From Niallia taxi (GTDB taxonomy: Bacteria; Bacillota; Bacilli; Bacillales; Cytobacillaceae), in contig NZ_RZTZ01000012.1 of NCBI RefSeq assembly GCF_004005475.1, positions 1-64,000 on the forward strand: a DNA stretch of 64,000 bases, given 5' to 3'. Positions 16,665-26,435 of this stretch are shown piece after piece. Positions within the stretch are counted from its first letter, which is position 1; each line of letters opens with the position of its first letter. The notes beneath the pieces are model-generated. The model ran no database searches and was not told the DNA's origin. It worked only from the letters and a program-made list of their open reading frames with translations. The translations under genes were made by a program, and so were the position numbers.

Positions 16665-18389
16665 TTATACAGCGTGGAAGTTTGTTCCATCTGTTACTGC
16701 TTTGACAACACCGGCACGAATGACGAAGTCTCCAAAGTGTTCACCATCTAATCTTTCTCTTGCGTAGCGCGGAAGAAGGACACCAAGCTCGCTTAAGATC
16801 TCTTCTTCACCGACATTTTCACGGTACAGCTTGCTCAATCTGCTGCCGTTAAAGGCTGCGCCAAGATACATGTTGTATTTGCCAGGACCTCTTCCGATAA
16901 ATGCGATTTCAGCTATTGTGTGTCGAGCACACCCATTAGGGCAGCCTGTCATTCTAATGGTAATTTCTTTATCACGCAAGCCGTTTGCATCAACGATTTC
17001 TTCGATTTTATCGATTAAACGAGGCAGATAGCGCTCAGCCTCTGCCATTGCAAGACCACATGTCGGCAATGAAACACAAGCAAGGGAGCTTCTGCGCAGC
17101 GCAGAGAAGCGCTTGCCATCTAATAACCCGTATTGTTCAATCAGCTCTGTAATTTTTTTCTTATTTTTTGTTGAAATATTAGCGATAATTAAATTCTGAT
17201 TAGCAGTTAGGCGGAAATCACCTGTATGGATTTTTGCAATTTCACGTAAGCCTGTCATCAGCTTGTAGTCATCAAAGTCTTTAATACGGCCGCCTTCAAC
17301 AAATAATGTGAAATGCCATTTTCCTTTGACGCCTTTTTCCCAGCCATATCTGTCGCCATTATGATCAAAGTGGAATTCTCTTGCTTCTTGTAAGCTCCAG
17401 CCAAGACGGTATTCTAACTCTGCTTTGACATTTTCTACGCCGAGGCGATCGACTGTGTATTTGAAACGGGCATTTTTACGGACAGAGCGGTTTCCATAGT
17501 CGCGTTGGATGGTAATTACTTTTTCCGCAACCTCTAATACTTGCTCAGGCTCACAAAAGCCGATAACCTTACCGAGCTGCGGATATGTTTCTGTATCACC
17601 ATGTGTCATACCCATACCACCACCGATGGAAATATTGAAACCAACCAATTTTCCGCTTTCAACGATTGCGATAAAGCCAAGATCTTGTGAGTAAACGTCC
17701 ACATCATTGGAAGGTGGAACAGCTACTCCTATTTTAAACTTTCTTGGCAAGTAAACAGGACCGTACATTGGCTCTATATCTTCCTCTACTGTTGGAGAAG
17801 AAGCTACTTTTTCCTCATCCAGCCAAATTTCATGATAAGCGCGTGTACGTGGAAGCAAGTAATCACTTAATCTTTTAGACCAGCTGAATACCTCGCCATG
17901 TACTTCCGACTGGTATGGATTAGGATTACACATTACGTTCCGGTTAACGTCACCACAAGCTGCAATGGTATCAAGCATGGATTGGTGAATTTCCTGAATC
18001 GTACTTTTCATATTCCATTTCAAAATACCGTGCATTTGAAATGCTTGGCGTGTTGTAAGCTTTAACGTTTGGTTTCCAAAACGTTGGGCAAGATCATCCA
18101 TTTTCAGCCATTGCTCAGGTGTTGCGACACCTCCGGGAGTCCGAACTCGAAGCATGAATTGATAGGCAGGCTCTAACTTTTGCTTTTGACGTTCATTACG
18201 AAGGTCACGGTCATCCTGCAGATAACTTCCGTGAAATTTCATTAGCACGTTATCATCGTGTGGGATACCTGATGTTAGCTGCTCTTGCATCGTATCCTTC
18301 AAGCTTCCGCGTAAATAGTTGCTGTCTATTTTTAATTGTTCATTTGGTGAGGGCGGTCCTTCTGGTGCAGTTAGTATTGGTCTAGCCAT
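16665..18389 (-). CDS. cysI: sulfite reductase hemoprotein subunit CysI
   Basis: A 574-residue siroheme/[4Fe-4S] subunit of assimilatory NADPH sulfite reductase, which performs the six-electron reduction of sulfite to sulfide. The conserved cluster and siroheme cysteines are in [15 protein letters not shown] and [10 protein letters not shown]. The N-terminal half has [16 protein letters not shown] and [14 protein letters not shown], and [11 protein letters not shown] follows. AAAGGAG lies before the ATG on the minus strand. It is 24 bases downstream of cysJ in one operon. Siroheme would come from sumT-sirB-sirC in this window. Confidence 0.97.
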   Translation of the reverse strand: MARPILTAPEGPPSPNEQLKIDSNYLRGSLKDTMQEQLTSGIPHDDNVLMKFHGSYLQDDRDLRNERQKQKLEPAYQFMLRVRTPGGVATPEQWLKMDDLAQRFGNQTLKLTTRQAFQMHGILKWNMKSTIQEIHQSMLDTIAACGDVNRNVMCNPNPYQSEVHGEVFSWSKRLSDYLLPRTRAYHEIWLDEEKVASSPTVEEDIEPMYGPVYLPRKFKIGVAVPPSNDVDVYSQDLGFIAIVESGKLVGFNISIGGGMGMTHGDTETYPQLGKVIGFCEPEQVLEVAEKVITIQRDYGNRSVRKNARFKYTVDRLGVENVKAELEYRLGWSLQEAREFHFDHNGDRYGWEKGVKGKWHFTLFVEGGRIKDFDDYKLMTGLREIAKIHTGDFRLTANQNLIIANISTKNKKKITELIEQYGLLDGKRFSALRRSSLACVSLPTCGLAMAEAERYLPRLIDKIEEIVDANGLRDKEITIRMTGCPNGCARHTIAEIAFIGRGPGKYNMYLGAAFNGSRLSKLYRENVGEEEILSELGVLLPRYARERLDGEHFGDFVIRAGVVKAVTDGTNFHAV

Positions 18390-18413
18390 TGGAAAAACTC
18401 CTTTCAGTTAATC

Positions 18414-20240
18414 TTAATAAACATCACGCTGGTAGCGTTTATCCTGCTGCATTGCTGCAAGGTATTTTTCGGCATCTTCACGGTTGAGATTGCCTTCTTT
18501 TTCAATGATGTTAATTAATGTTTGGTGCACGTCATGAGCCATATGCTTTTCATCGCCACAAATATAAACTGAGGCACCTTCCTGCAGCCACTCGAATAAT
18601 TCCTTGCTGTGCTCAAGCATACGATGCTGGACATAAACTTTTTCGGCAGTGTCGCGGGAGAATGCGACGTTCATTTTTGTTAATACCCCACTTTTAAGGT
18701 AGTTTTGCCATTCAGTTTGATAAAGGAAGTCTGTGACAAAATGCTGATCTCCAAAGAACAGCCATGATTTTCCTTCAATCTCTGCTTCCTCACGCTCTTG
18801 CAGGAAGGATCGGAATGGAGCGATTCCTGTTCCGGGTCCTACCATAATGACAGGAGTTTCAGGATTTTCAGGAAGCTTAAAGTTTTCATTTTGCTGAATA
18901 AAGACAGGGATTTTATCACCTGGGTTTAAGCGCTCCGCACAAAGAATGGAGCAAACACCTTTCCGATTACGGTCATGTGCGCTGTAACGGACTGCTCCGA
19001 TCGTCAGGTGAACTTCTTCAGGATTTGCTGTATAGCTGCTTGCGATAGAATACAGACGGGCAGGTAATTTACGTAATTGTGCAACAAAGGTTTGCGCGGT
19101 AAAATTCCAAGGCCCGAAGTCCTTAATTAAATCGAGTAAGTCTCGTCCATCAATATACGCTTTCAATTTATCCTGGTTTTCCTTTTTAAGAAGATCCTGC
19201 AACGATTCGTTTGTCGAGTACGCTGTGAATTTTTCTATTAAAGGCTTTGTAAGAACAGTTATTTCAAATTCGGAAAGCAAAGCTTCCTTAATGGAGCGTA
19301 TCTCGCCTTTTTTATTTATTGAAACAGTTTCCTCTGCATGAAAGGACAGCTCTGTTAGCAGCAGGTCAACAAGCTCTGGCTCATTTTTTGGATAAATTCC
19401 AAGGCTGTCACCAGGTTTATATGCTAGACCAGAGTTTTCAAGCGAAAGCTCAATATGAAGTGTTTCTTTATTTGAGCCTCTGCCGTTAAGGTTCTGGATT
19501 TCGAGTACCTCTGCAAGGAAAGGCTTTGATCTTGAATATTCTGTTTCTGAGAGTGTTGCTAATTCTTGTGTTTCTACGCTTGAAGCGGCTGTGCTTGTGT
19601 TTCCAAGCTCGCTCAACACACCTTCAAGCCATTCATTTGCCGGTTCTTCAAAGTCTAAATCACAATCAACGCGTGGTAACAGGCGCTTGCCGCCGATTTC
19701 CTCTAAGCGTTCATCAAATTCCTTACCAGTTTGACAGAAGAATTCATAAGAACTATCGCCGAGAGACAAAACGGAGAAGTTTAAGTTCTCTAATTTTGGT
19801 GCTCTTTTGCCATGCAGGAATTCATGGAATGTTAATGCTGTATCTGGCGGGTCTCCTTCTCCATGTGTGCTGACAATAATAAGTAAGTTATTGAGTTTCT
19901 TAATATTGTTTGGCTTAAAGTCACTCATTGATAATGTAGTGACTTGAAAACCTTTATCTGTCAGTATTTTCGCACTTTTTTTGGCAAGGTTTTGCGCATT
20001 TCCTGTTTGTGATCCGAAAAGGATTGTGACCTCCTTAGAGGCTGGTTCTGCAGCAACTGGTGCAATCGATGCAGCAGGAGTTTCGGCTGTGGGAACGGCC
20101 GCATTTGCGCTGACTGATAAGGATGCAGAAAGATAGCCATTCAGCCATATTTTCTGACTTTCGGATAAGGTTGGCAAAAGACGGTTCAACAGCTCTGTCT
20201 GTTCCTGGTTAAAAGGACTGTTCGTTACTAGTAATTGCAA
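18414..20240 (-). CDS. cysJ: sulfite reductase flavoprotein subunit CysJ
   Basis: A 608-residue diflavin reductase passing electrons from NADPH through FAD and FMN to CysI. The order is an N-terminal linker, a flavodoxin domain (VTILFGSQTGNAQNLAKKSA; STHGEGDPPD), an FAD domain (RLYSIASSY; GVCSILCAERL) and an NADPH domain (MVGPGTGIAPFRSFLQER; YICGDEKHMAHDVH), ending RYQRDVY. Two TTG codons stand in tandem. I chose the second (20240) because GAGGTG is then 7 bases away and the start reads MQLLVTNSPFNQEQ, like homologues. Confidence 0.95.
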   Translation of the reverse strand: MQLLVTNSPFNQEQTELLNRLLPTLSESQKIWLNGYLSASLSVSANAAVPTAETPAASIAPVAAEPASKEVTILFGSQTGNAQNLAKKSAKILTDKGFQVTTLSMSDFKPNNIKKLNNLLIIVSTHGEGDPPDTALTFHEFLHGKRAPKLENLNFSVLSLGDSSYEFFCQTGKEFDERLEEIGGKRLLPRVDCDLDFEEPANEWLEGVLSELGNTSTAASSVETQELATLSETEYSRSKPFLAEVLEIQNLNGRGSNKETLHIELSLENSGLAYKPGDSLGIYPKNEPELVDLLLTELSFHAEETVSINKKGEIRSIKEALLSEFEITVLTKPLIEKFTAYSTNESLQDLLKKENQDKLKAYIDGRDLLDLIKDFGPWNFTAQTFVAQLRKLPARLYSIASSYTANPEEVHLTIGAVRYSAHDRNRKGVCSILCAERLNPGDKIPVFIQQNENFKLPENPETPVIMVGPGTGIAPFRSFLQEREEAEIEGKSWLFFGDQHFVTDFLYQTEWQNYLKSGVLTKMNVAFSRDTAEKVYVQHRMLEHSKELFEWLQEGASVYICGDEKHMAHDVHQTLINIIEKEGNLNREDAEKYLAAMQQDKRYQRDVY

Positions 20241-20243
20241 CAA

Positions 20244-20534
20244 TATTCACCTCTTTAAAAAAAATCGATTCCATTTTCAACATTGTTTTTTTAAATCATA
20301 TTTTTCATTCGGAACTAAGATTAGATTCTAAATTTATTAATCCAATAAGACAAATCGGATTTTAGGCAGAATCTTTTTCTGAAAAAAAAGGTATATTCTT
20401 AGTGCATATATAATTGTACTTTACTGGATGTTAAAGAATTAGTAAAATACATTTAACTTATTGGAGCTATTAATAATCTTAATAATAGCTATCATAATAA
20501 ATTCGGTTTCATCTGATGAAAGGGAGTGTTTTTG
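20244..20534. promoter_or_regulatory. cysJ-cysL divergent control region
   Basis: About 290 AT-rich bases without a gene separate the divergently oriented cysJI and cysL. AT-rich near-repeats such as TTAATAATCTTAATAATAG (20468-20487) could be LysR-type binding sites, but no exact box can be assigned by eye. Confidence 0.5.
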
Positions 20535-21443
20535 TTGCAATATGATGCGTTAAAAACATTTGTCACACTTGTAGAAGTAAAGAACTTCACTAAAACAGCT
20601 GAAATTCTTTTGATGTCTCAGCCAAGTGTAAGTCTGCATATAAAAAATTTGGAAAAGGAATTTCAAACTAAATTGTTTGAAAGGTCGCCAAAATATTTAA
20701 AGGTGACTCCTACTGGAGAAATTCTTTATGACTGTGCAGTTCAGATGATCACTTTATATGAACAGACAAGGCAGAATATATTAGAGCACCATCATGCCAT
20801 TAAAGGAGATTTAAAGATAGGTGCGAGCTTTACTATAGGTGAGTATATATTACCGCCACTGCTGCTTGAGCTTCAAACAACTCATCCAGATTTGGCCCTG
20901 CAAGTAACAATTGGTAATACGGAAGAGGTAGTAGAGTCAGTAAGACGCTACCAAGTTGATATTGGGTTAATTGAAGGTCAGACAAATGACAAGGAAATTT
21001 CTGTCCATCCCTTTATGGAGGACGAGCTGTTTGTTGTTTCTTCTGCTAAGCACCCTCTTGCTAACAAGGACAAGGTGCCTATGAAGGACCTGCAAAACCA
21101 AGCGTGGATAACTCGCGAGATAGGTTCAGGCACAAGGGAGTATTTGGATCATGTAATTCGTTCCAACGCATTGAAGGTAGGGACACTTCTGACAATAAGC
21201 AGCAACCAAGCGATTAAAGAAACGGTCATTAATGGTATGGGTTTGACGCTTTTATCTAAATGTGTGATTGAAAGGGATATTCAGGCAGGTAATCTTTCTG
21301 CAATCACGCTTGAGAAGGAAGTATTTAAAAGGACACTCTCCTATGTGTATTCGCCAATTATGAAGGAGAAGCAAAACGTAAAAACATTTATTCAAGCATT
21401 GAATAAGAAATATCCGTTTCATGAAGAGGAGCAGGATAAATAG
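20535..21443 (+). CDS. cysL: LysR-type regulator CysL (activator of cysJI)
   Basis: About 302 residues. The N-terminal winged helix-turn-helix reads TFVTLVEVKNFTKTAEILLMSQPSVSLHIKNLEKEF, the standard LysR pattern. It is followed by a two-lobe substrate-binding domain from about residue 90 (LKIGASFTIGEYILPPLL). Its position next to, and divergent from, cysJI is the classical arrangement for a LysR regulator and its target. B. subtilis CysL activates cysJI. Start: TTG 20535 behind AAAGGGAG; TTG 20532 is also possible, while GTG 20526 lies inside the ribosome site. Confidence 0.85.
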   Translation: MQYDALKTFVTLVEVKNFTKTAEILLMSQPSVSLHIKNLEKEFQTKLFERSPKYLKVTPTGEILYDCAVQMITLYEQTRQNILEHHHAIKGDLKIGASFTIGEYILPPLLLELQTTHPDLALQVTIGNTEEVVESVRRYQVDIGLIEGQTNDKEISVHPFMEDELFVVSSAKHPLANKDKVPMKDLQNQAWITREIGSGTREYLDHVIRSNALKVGTLLTISSNQAIKETVINGMGLTLLSKCVIERDIQAGNLSAITLEKEVFKRTLSYVYSPIMKEKQNVKTFIQALNKKYPFHEEEQDK

Positions 21444-21590
21444 AAATTCTTTTATGTGAAAAAATGCATAAGAAACGATAAACCGCAAATAGCTAGAAAT
21501 AAGGCTTTTTTTAGTCTGTCACCTATTGTCTCTTGCGTATTTTGTAGTATGATAACGAAGAAGATTTTTTTCGTTAAAAGGAGTTAAGTT

Positions 21591-22175
21591 ATGAACAAGA
21601 AAAATAAGACATTCCGAATTGTCCTATTAGGGATGCTTTCTGCCATTATTATTATTCAAACCACGATCCCGTTTTTAGGATATATACCGATTGGACCGCT
21701 TAGTTTGACGATTATTCAGGTGACAGTTATTATCGCAGCAATTGTCCTTGGACCAAAGGAAGGAGCCATTGTTGGTGGTATTTGGGGACTTATCACATTT
21801 ATCAGAGCATTTGTAGCACCAACTAGTCCAATTGCGCCAATTGTTTTCACAAATCCGCTCATATCTGTGCTGCCTCGGGTTTTAATTGGTGTTGTTGCTG
21901 CATATGTATTTCATCGAATTCTTAGTGAAAAGCTTAGTGAAACAGTAAGAATGAGTATTGCTGGTGTGCTCGGGTCTTTAACAAATACTGTTTTAGTACT
22001 TGGACTGATTTATTTATTTTATCGTGAGCCATATGCGAATTTTCTAGAAATGGACATGGATAAGCTCTTGCCTGCGCTGTTAACAATCGTAGGTACTAAT
22101 GGTGTAACAGAAGTAATCCTTTCCGGTATACTTGCGCCCATTATTTCAAAACCATTATTAAGATTAAGAAAGTAG
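21591..22175 (+). CDS. ECF transporter S component (substrate-binding membrane subunit)
   Basis: A 194-residue protein with about six membrane helices. It contains GPLSLTIIQVTVIIAAIVLGPKEGAIVGGIWG and NPLISVLPRVLIG, the typical pattern of S components of energy-coupling-factor vitamin transporters. It would bind its ligand in the membrane and use the shared EcfT/EcfA1/EcfA2 module encoded elsewhere. The ligand cannot be told; no vitamin riboswitch is visible upstream. A promoter TTGTCT-16-TATGAT is seen at 21526-21553. AAAAGGAG precedes the ATG. Confidence 0.82.
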   Translation: MNKKNKTFRIVLLGMLSAIIIIQTTIPFLGYIPIGPLSLTIIQVTVIIAAIVLGPKEGAIVGGIWGLITFIRAFVAPTSPIAPIVFTNPLISVLPRVLIGVVAAYVFHRILSEKLSETVRMSIAGVLGSLTNTVLVLGLIYLFYREPYANFLEMDMDKLLPALLTIVGTNGVTEVILSGILAPIISKPLLRLRK

Positions 22176-22198
22176 CCGCCTTGGCTGCTTTTTTTTGT
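22172..22198 (+). terminator. terminator after the ECF S component
   Basis: GTAGCC / GGCTGC (one wobble) is followed by eight T. The 5' arm overlaps the stop codon. Confidence 0.65.
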
Positions 22199-22287
22199 GC
22201 TGTTATTCATTAGTAATTAATGGTGGCTGTCATAATATTTTAATAAAACGGGACAATATTAGAGATTAATTTTGGAGGTGAGTTGTT

Positions 22288-22710
22288 TTGACAACTGTAA
22301 AAGAAATTATGACAACGGATGTTAAGGTATGTCAGCCCCATGACGCTATCGTGGAAGCTGCTAAAATTATGCGTGATGTTAACGTTGGGATTGTTCCTGT
22401 ATGTGAAGGAAAAAAGGTAATTGGAATGATCACAGACCGTGATATTGTCATCCAAGCAATTGCTGATGGCAAAGACGGTAATACGGTTCATTGTCATGAT
22501 GTTATGACAACGGATGTAACAACTTGCACTCCAGATATGGATATTCATGAATGTGCTAACATCATGTCAGAACAGCAAATCCGCCGCCTGCCTGTCGTTG
22601 AGAATGGCGAGCTTGTCGGTATTTGTGCAATTGGGGACCTTGCAAGAGTAAATATTCACATTGATGAAGCAGGACAAGCCTTAAGTGATATATCTGACCC
22701 ACTCCATTAA
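22288..22710 (+). CDS. yhcV: CBS-domain pair protein, YhcV-like
   Basis: A 140-residue cytosolic protein made of two CBS motifs: residues ~7-60 (TTDVKVCQPHDAIVEAAKIM ... VIGMITDRDIV) and ~73-130 (TTDVTTCTPDMDIHECANIM ... LVGICAIGDLA). Such stand-alone CBS pairs (Bateman modules) bind adenosine nucleotides. Size and sequence resemble B. subtilis YhcV; its role is unknown. The start is TTG with GGAGGTG seven bases upstream. Confidence 0.85.
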   Translation: MTTVKEIMTTDVKVCQPHDAIVEAAKIMRDVNVGIVPVCEGKKVIGMITDRDIVIQAIADGKDGNTVHCHDVMTTDVTTCTPDMDIHECANIMSEQQIRRLPVVENGELVGICAIGDLARVNIHIDEAGQALSDISDPLH

Positions 22711-22720
22711 TTGCTTCAAA

Positions 22721-22750
22721 AAAGACCCACTGTCAAAGGTGGGTTTTTTT
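22721..22750 (+). terminator. terminator after yhcV
   Basis: ACCCAC / GTGGGT with a 7-base loop is followed by seven T. Confidence 0.9.
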
Positions 22751-22869
22751 GGCATTAGGTTTTTAAGACATGCTGCTTATATTTTATTTTTGCATATGCT
22801 AATATATGGTTATTGGAAAATTATAAATGTTTAATGTTTTAATTCCGACTAAACAACTAGTAAAACTTG

Positions 22870-22897
22870 TTGACAATATAATCAATTGTGATAAAAT
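22870..22897 (+). promoter_or_regulatory. promoter of the S-box sulfate-assimilation operon
   Basis: TTGACA (22870-22875), a 16-base spacer and TAAAAT (22892-22897), with TG one base before the -10 as an extended element. Confidence 0.8.
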
Positions 22898-22910
22898 TTA
22901 GAAAAAACAT

Positions 22911-23067
22911 TGCTTATCAAGAGTGACAGAGGGAATTGGCCCGATGATGTCCAGCAACCTGCAATTGAAAAAAAGGCAAGGTGCTAAGTCCAACAAAATG
23001 GTCTCCATTTTGAAAGATAAGGTAGTTATATTACCTTGTTTCTTTCCGAAGATGGAAAGATTTTTTT
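22911..23067 (+). ncRNA. SAM-I (S-box) riboswitch with terminator switch
   Basis: The aptamer (about 22911-23022) shows CTTATC / GATAAG for P1, AGAGTGACAGAGGGA, GGCCCGATGATGTCCAGCAACC and AAGGTGCTAAGTCCAACA, all typical of the S-box. Downstream, TCTTTCC/GGAAAGA (23041-23060) plus seven T is the terminator. AAAGATAAGGTA (23013-23024) can pair with TACCTTGTTTCTTT (23032-23045), joining the 3' side of P1 to the 5' arm of the terminator. That is the antiterminator. With SAM bound, transcription should stop; without SAM the cys operon is read. Confidence 0.96.
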
Positions 23068-23116
23068 ATTGCCATGATTAACAGTACAGTTTTTTGTTTG
23101 TAGGAGGGATTTGTTA

Positions 23117-23266
23117 ATGGGGGAAACAACAAATCAACTGGACAAAATTAAAGATCAGTTGGAGGAAATGTTAAAGAATATGAAGTTCGGCTCCATTACT
23201 TTAATTGTTCAGGATGGAAAAGTCATTCAAATTGAAAAAAGTGAAAAAATTCGACTTGGTAAATAA
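23117..23266 (+). CDS. yezD: YezD-like small protein (DUF2292)
   Basis: A 49-residue protein: an N-terminal helix (LDKIKDQLEEMLKNMKFG) and then SITLIVQDGKVIQIEKSEKIR. This is the DUF2292/YezD pattern, small proteins often found with sulfur-assimilation genes, of unknown function. GGAGGG lies 9 bases before the ATG. It is the first gene after the S-box and 114 bases ahead of cysH, with a hairpin between. Co-regulation by SAM is expected from position. Confidence 0.82.
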   Translation: MGETTNQLDKIKDQLEEMLKNMKFGSITLIVQDGKVIQIEKSEKIRLGK

Positions 23267-23288
23267 AATGCTGACTAGAGAAACTAGA

Positions 23289-23331
23289 GGCAGTTTTGGC
23301 ACATATGCATCGTGTTAAAGCTGTCTTTTTT
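23289..23331 (+). terminator. leaky terminator/attenuator between yezD and cysH
   Basis: GGCAGTTTTGGCAC and GTGTTAAAGCTGTC form an imperfect stem with G-T pairs around a 9-base loop, followed by six T. Transcription must read through it to reach cysH, unless cysH has a promoter of its own in the next 50 bases, where none is obvious. Confidence 0.55.
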
Positions 23332-23380
23332 GCGCGCGTTAAACGGTGCAATGCACACAAAGTGAAAGGGAGTATGCAAC

Positions 23381-24097
23381 TTGAGTGAACTATTAACTTA
23401 TGAAAATATCGATAGTTATAGACTGCCAGCCTTTCCAAGCGATACAGAAACAAAAGGCGCTTTGGAAGTTCTAGAATGGGCCTATGATACTTATGAAGAA
23501 GAAATTGTTTATGCTTGCAGTTTTGGAATAGAAGGAATCGTTCTGATTGACCTAATATCGAAGGTAAAAGAAAATGCTAAGATTGTATTTCTAGATACTG
23601 ATGTGCACTTTAAGGAAACATATGAATTAATTGCAAAGGTGAAAAAGAAATATCCACAATTGCAAATTGAAATGAAAAAACCAGAATTGACCCTGGACGA
23701 GCAAGCGGAACAGTATGGTGATGAGCTTTGGACAACGAATCCAAATAAATGCTGTGAAATCAGAAAAATTATCCCGTTGAATTCTGTGCTCTCTGGTTCT
23801 ACAGCTTGGATTTCAGGCTTGAGAAGAGAACAGGGCGGTGCGAGGGCTAACACGGAATATATTAATATAGACAAAAAATTTAAAAGCATTAAAGTATGCC
23901 CGCTTATTCACTGGACTTGGAAGGATGTATGGAGATACGCCCATAAAAACCAGCTTGATTATAATGTTCTTCATGATAATGGTTATCCGAGCATCGGCTG
24001 CAGAACATGCACACAGCCTGCGTTCTCAATGGATGATTTACGCTCTGGAAGATGGACAGGAAAAGGGAAAACAGAATGTGGGCTGCATTTACAATAA
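23381..24097 (+). CDS. cysH: adenylyl/phosphoadenylyl-sulfate reductase CysH
   Basis: A 238-residue thioredoxin-dependent enzyme reducing activated sulfate to sulfite. Cys124-Cys125 and the Cys207-x2-Cys210 pair form the [4Fe-4S] motif of the APS-reductase type. The catalytic cysteine is Cys233 in the ECGLH tail. [14 protein letters not shown] is the nucleotide-binding segment. B. subtilis CysH, with the same cluster, uses both APS and PAPS, consistent with cysC nearby. The start is TTG behind AAAGGGAG; the nearby ATG at 23374 is out of frame. Confidence 0.95.
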   Translation: MSELLTYENIDSYRLPAFPSDTETKGALEVLEWAYDTYEEEIVYACSFGIEGIVLIDLISKVKENAKIVFLDTDVHFKETYELIAKVKKKYPQLQIEMKKPELTLDEQAEQYGDELWTTNPNKCCEIRKIIPLNSVLSGSTAWISGLRREQGGARANTEYINIDKKFKSIKVCPLIHWTWKDVWRYAHKNQLDYNVLHDNGYPSIGCRTCTQPAFSMDDLRSGRWTGKGKTECGLHLQ

Positions 24098-24116
24098 CTA
24101 GAAGGAAACAACTATT

Positions 24117-25193
24117 ATGATGATTATTCTTGCCGGTTTAATGTCGTTATTTTTTGCAATGAACATCGGAGCAAGTGGAGCAGCAGCAAGTCTTGGGGTA
24201 GCATATGGTTCAGGTGCTATCCCGAAAAAAAGGCATGCCCTTCTTGTATGTGGTGTGGCGATTTTTCTAGGAGCCGTATTAGGAGGAAGTGAAGTAGTCA
24301 AGACTATCGGGGAGGGGCTTATCCCAAGCAGCTTATTAAACGCAAATATTGTTTTGATTATTTTGTCCTCTGCTGCCCTTTCCCTGTTTATCGCAAATCT
24401 TATGGGAATACCCTTATCAACAAGTGAAATTACTGTCGGTAGTGTTGTTGGTGTTGGAGTTGCATATAAAAGTATTTTTATAGGACATATTTTATGGATT
24501 GTTTTCTTTTGGGTTCTTATTCCTTTCATTTCTTTTGGAATAGCCCTTGCAGCAGGGAAATTGATTATAAGAGCTGAAAGGAAATACAACTGGCTTAAAG
24601 CGAGCAAATCGCAGCGGTACTTATCTGTTTTTGTTATTGTTGTTGGCTTTTTTGAAGCATTTTCGGCAGGGATGAACAATGTTGCTAATGCTGTAGGACC
24701 AATGGTAGGGGCAAACCTTATTTCGATGAGCAGTGGAATTATATTAGGAGGCTTGGCAATCAGTGTTGGTGCTATGCTGCTTGGTGGAAGAGTACTGCAA
24801 ACAAATGGAAAAAAAATTGTCCAATTCAGCAAGCTTGAGGGCGGGGTTATTTCCAGCATAGGAGCGAGCTTAGTAACAATCGCCTCTGTTTTTGGATTGC
24901 CTGTGCCTTTGACTCAAGTTACGAGCACAGCAATCATTGGCATTGGCGTTGCGAAAAATGGCATGGGGCTATTCAAAAAGCAAATGATTCATCGCATTAT
25001 AAAAGTATGGATTGTTTCACCTGTTTTGTCTCTCGTCATATCCTATTGCCTTGTACAGCTTTTCATTAAAAATGATTTTTACAATGTACTTGTTTTGACA
25101 AGTGTATGTATCGCTACATTAGGGACATTAAGTCTTGTTAAATCGATAAAGGAAGACAGTCGCTCTGTATATGAGGATGGGGGCGGCATTTGA
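24117..25193 (+). CDS. cysP: sulfate permease CysP (PiT family)
   Basis: A 358-residue inorganic-anion permease with about ten membrane helices. The two inverted PiT repeats are visible: MNIGASGAAASLGVAYGSGA in the first half and FSAGMNNVANAVGPMVGANL in the second. In B. subtilis CysP is a sulfate importer encoded in the same place between cysH and sat. It supplies the substrate for Sat. GAAGGAAAC before the ATG is the ribosome site, 20 bases after cysH. Confidence 0.93.
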   Translation: MMIILAGLMSLFFAMNIGASGAAASLGVAYGSGAIPKKRHALLVCGVAIFLGAVLGGSEVVKTIGEGLIPSSLLNANIVLIILSSAALSLFIANLMGIPLSTSEITVGSVVGVGVAYKSIFIGHILWIVFFWVLIPFISFGIALAAGKLIIRAERKYNWLKASKSQRYLSVFVIVVGFFEAFSAGMNNVANAVGPMVGANLISMSSGIILGGLAISVGAMLLGGRVLQTNGKKIVQFSKLEGGVISSIGASLVTIASVFGLPVPLTQVTSTAIIGIGVAKNGMGLFKKQMIHRIIKVWIVSPVLSLVISYCLVQLFIKNDFYNVLVLTSVCIATLGTLSLVKSIKEDSRSVYEDGGGI

Positions 25194-25269
25194 TAGGATC
25201 AAAGCCGTTTCTATTAAAATATAATACTAATATTACTAACTAGTTACTGGAAGGATAGGTGCAAACATT

Positions 25270-26418
25270 ATGGCATTAAGCAAACCTCATGGAGGAACAC
25301 TAATCAATTTATGGGAACCTAATTATGATATCAGTGGATTAACGAAGGAGCTTGAAATCGATGGGGTTGCATTAAGTGATCTTGAATTGATCGGCAATGG
25401 TGCTTTCAGTCCATTAACTGGATTTTTATCTCAAAAGGACTATGAATCCGTTGTACAAAATATGAGACTTGCTTCAGGGCAAATTTGGAGTATTCCGATT
25501 ACACTTCCTGTTTCAGAGGAGCAAGCAAATAATCTAGAACTAAACGAAACAGTTAAGCTTGTTCATAATGGAGAGGTCTATGGTGTACTTACAGTCGAAG
25601 ATAAATTTACACCAAACAAAGCAAAAGAGGCAGAGGCTGTTTACCGCACTGCAGATTTGGCTCATCCTGGTGTGAAGAAAGTATTTGATAGAGGCGATGT
25701 GTATGTTGGAGGAGCTATCAAATTATTAAAAAAACTAAAACGAACTAAATTTGAAAGCTTCTATTTGGAGCCAAAGGATACACGAGAAGTGTTCGAAAAT
25801 AAAGGCTGGAGCACAGTTGTCGGCTTCCAAACAAGAAATCCTGTGCACCGTGCACACGAATATATTCAAAAGACTGCTTTGGAAACAGTAGATGGTTTAT
25901 TCTTGAACCCGCTGGTAGGTGAAACAAAATCAGATGATATTCCTGCAGATGTGCGTATGGAAAGCTACCAAGTGCTATTGAAAAACTATTATCCTGAGGA
26001 TCGAGTATTTCTTGCTGTTTTCCCTGCTGCTATGCGTTATGCTGGGCCAAGAGAAGCAGTATTCCATGCGCTTGTAAGAAAAAATTATGGCTGCACTCAT
26101 TTTATTGTTGGACGTGACCATGCTGGTGTTGGCAATTATTATGGCACATATGATGCACAAAGAATTTTCGACCAATTTACATCAGAAGAATTAGGCATTA
26201 ACCTGCTGTTCTTTGAGCATAGCTTCTATTGCAGAAAGTGCGAAAATATGGCATCTACGAAAACATGCCCTCATGACAAGGAGCATCACGAAATTTTATC
26301 TGGAACAAAGGTGCGCGAGCTTCTAAGAAACGGTGAAATTCCGCCAAGCACATTCAGCCGCAAAGAGGTAGTGGAAGTGCTGATAAGAGGCTTAAAGAAC
26401 CAAGAGATCCATTCATAA
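25270..26418 (+). CDS. sat: sulfate adenylyltransferase Sat
   Basis: A 382-residue ATP sulfurylase making adenylyl-sulfate (APS) and pyrophosphate from ATP and sulfate. The nucleotide-binding motif [15 protein letters not shown] (HxxH type) and [15 protein letters not shown] are the family hallmarks. Near the C-terminus a CRKC...CPH cluster suggests structural metal binding, as in other Bacillus Sat proteins. GGAAGGAT lies upstream of the ATG. It follows cysP by about 75 bases in the same operon. Confidence 0.96.
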   Translation: MALSKPHGGTLINLWEPNYDISGLTKELEIDGVALSDLELIGNGAFSPLTGFLSQKDYESVVQNMRLASGQIWSIPITLPVSEEQANNLELNETVKLVHNGEVYGVLTVEDKFTPNKAKEAEAVYRTADLAHPGVKKVFDRGDVYVGGAIKLLKKLKRTKFESFYLEPKDTREVFENKGWSTVVGFQTRNPVHRAHEYIQKTALETVDGLFLNPLVGETKSDDIPADVRMESYQVLLKNYYPEDRVFLAVFPAAMRYAGPREAVFHALVRKNYGCTHFIVGRDHAGVGNYYGTYDAQRIFDQFTSEELGINLLFFEHSFYCRKCENMASTKTCPHDKEHHEILSGTKVRELLRNGEIPPSTFSRKEVVEVLIRGLKNQEIHS

Positions 26419-26435
26419 TACAGGGGGATACGGAA

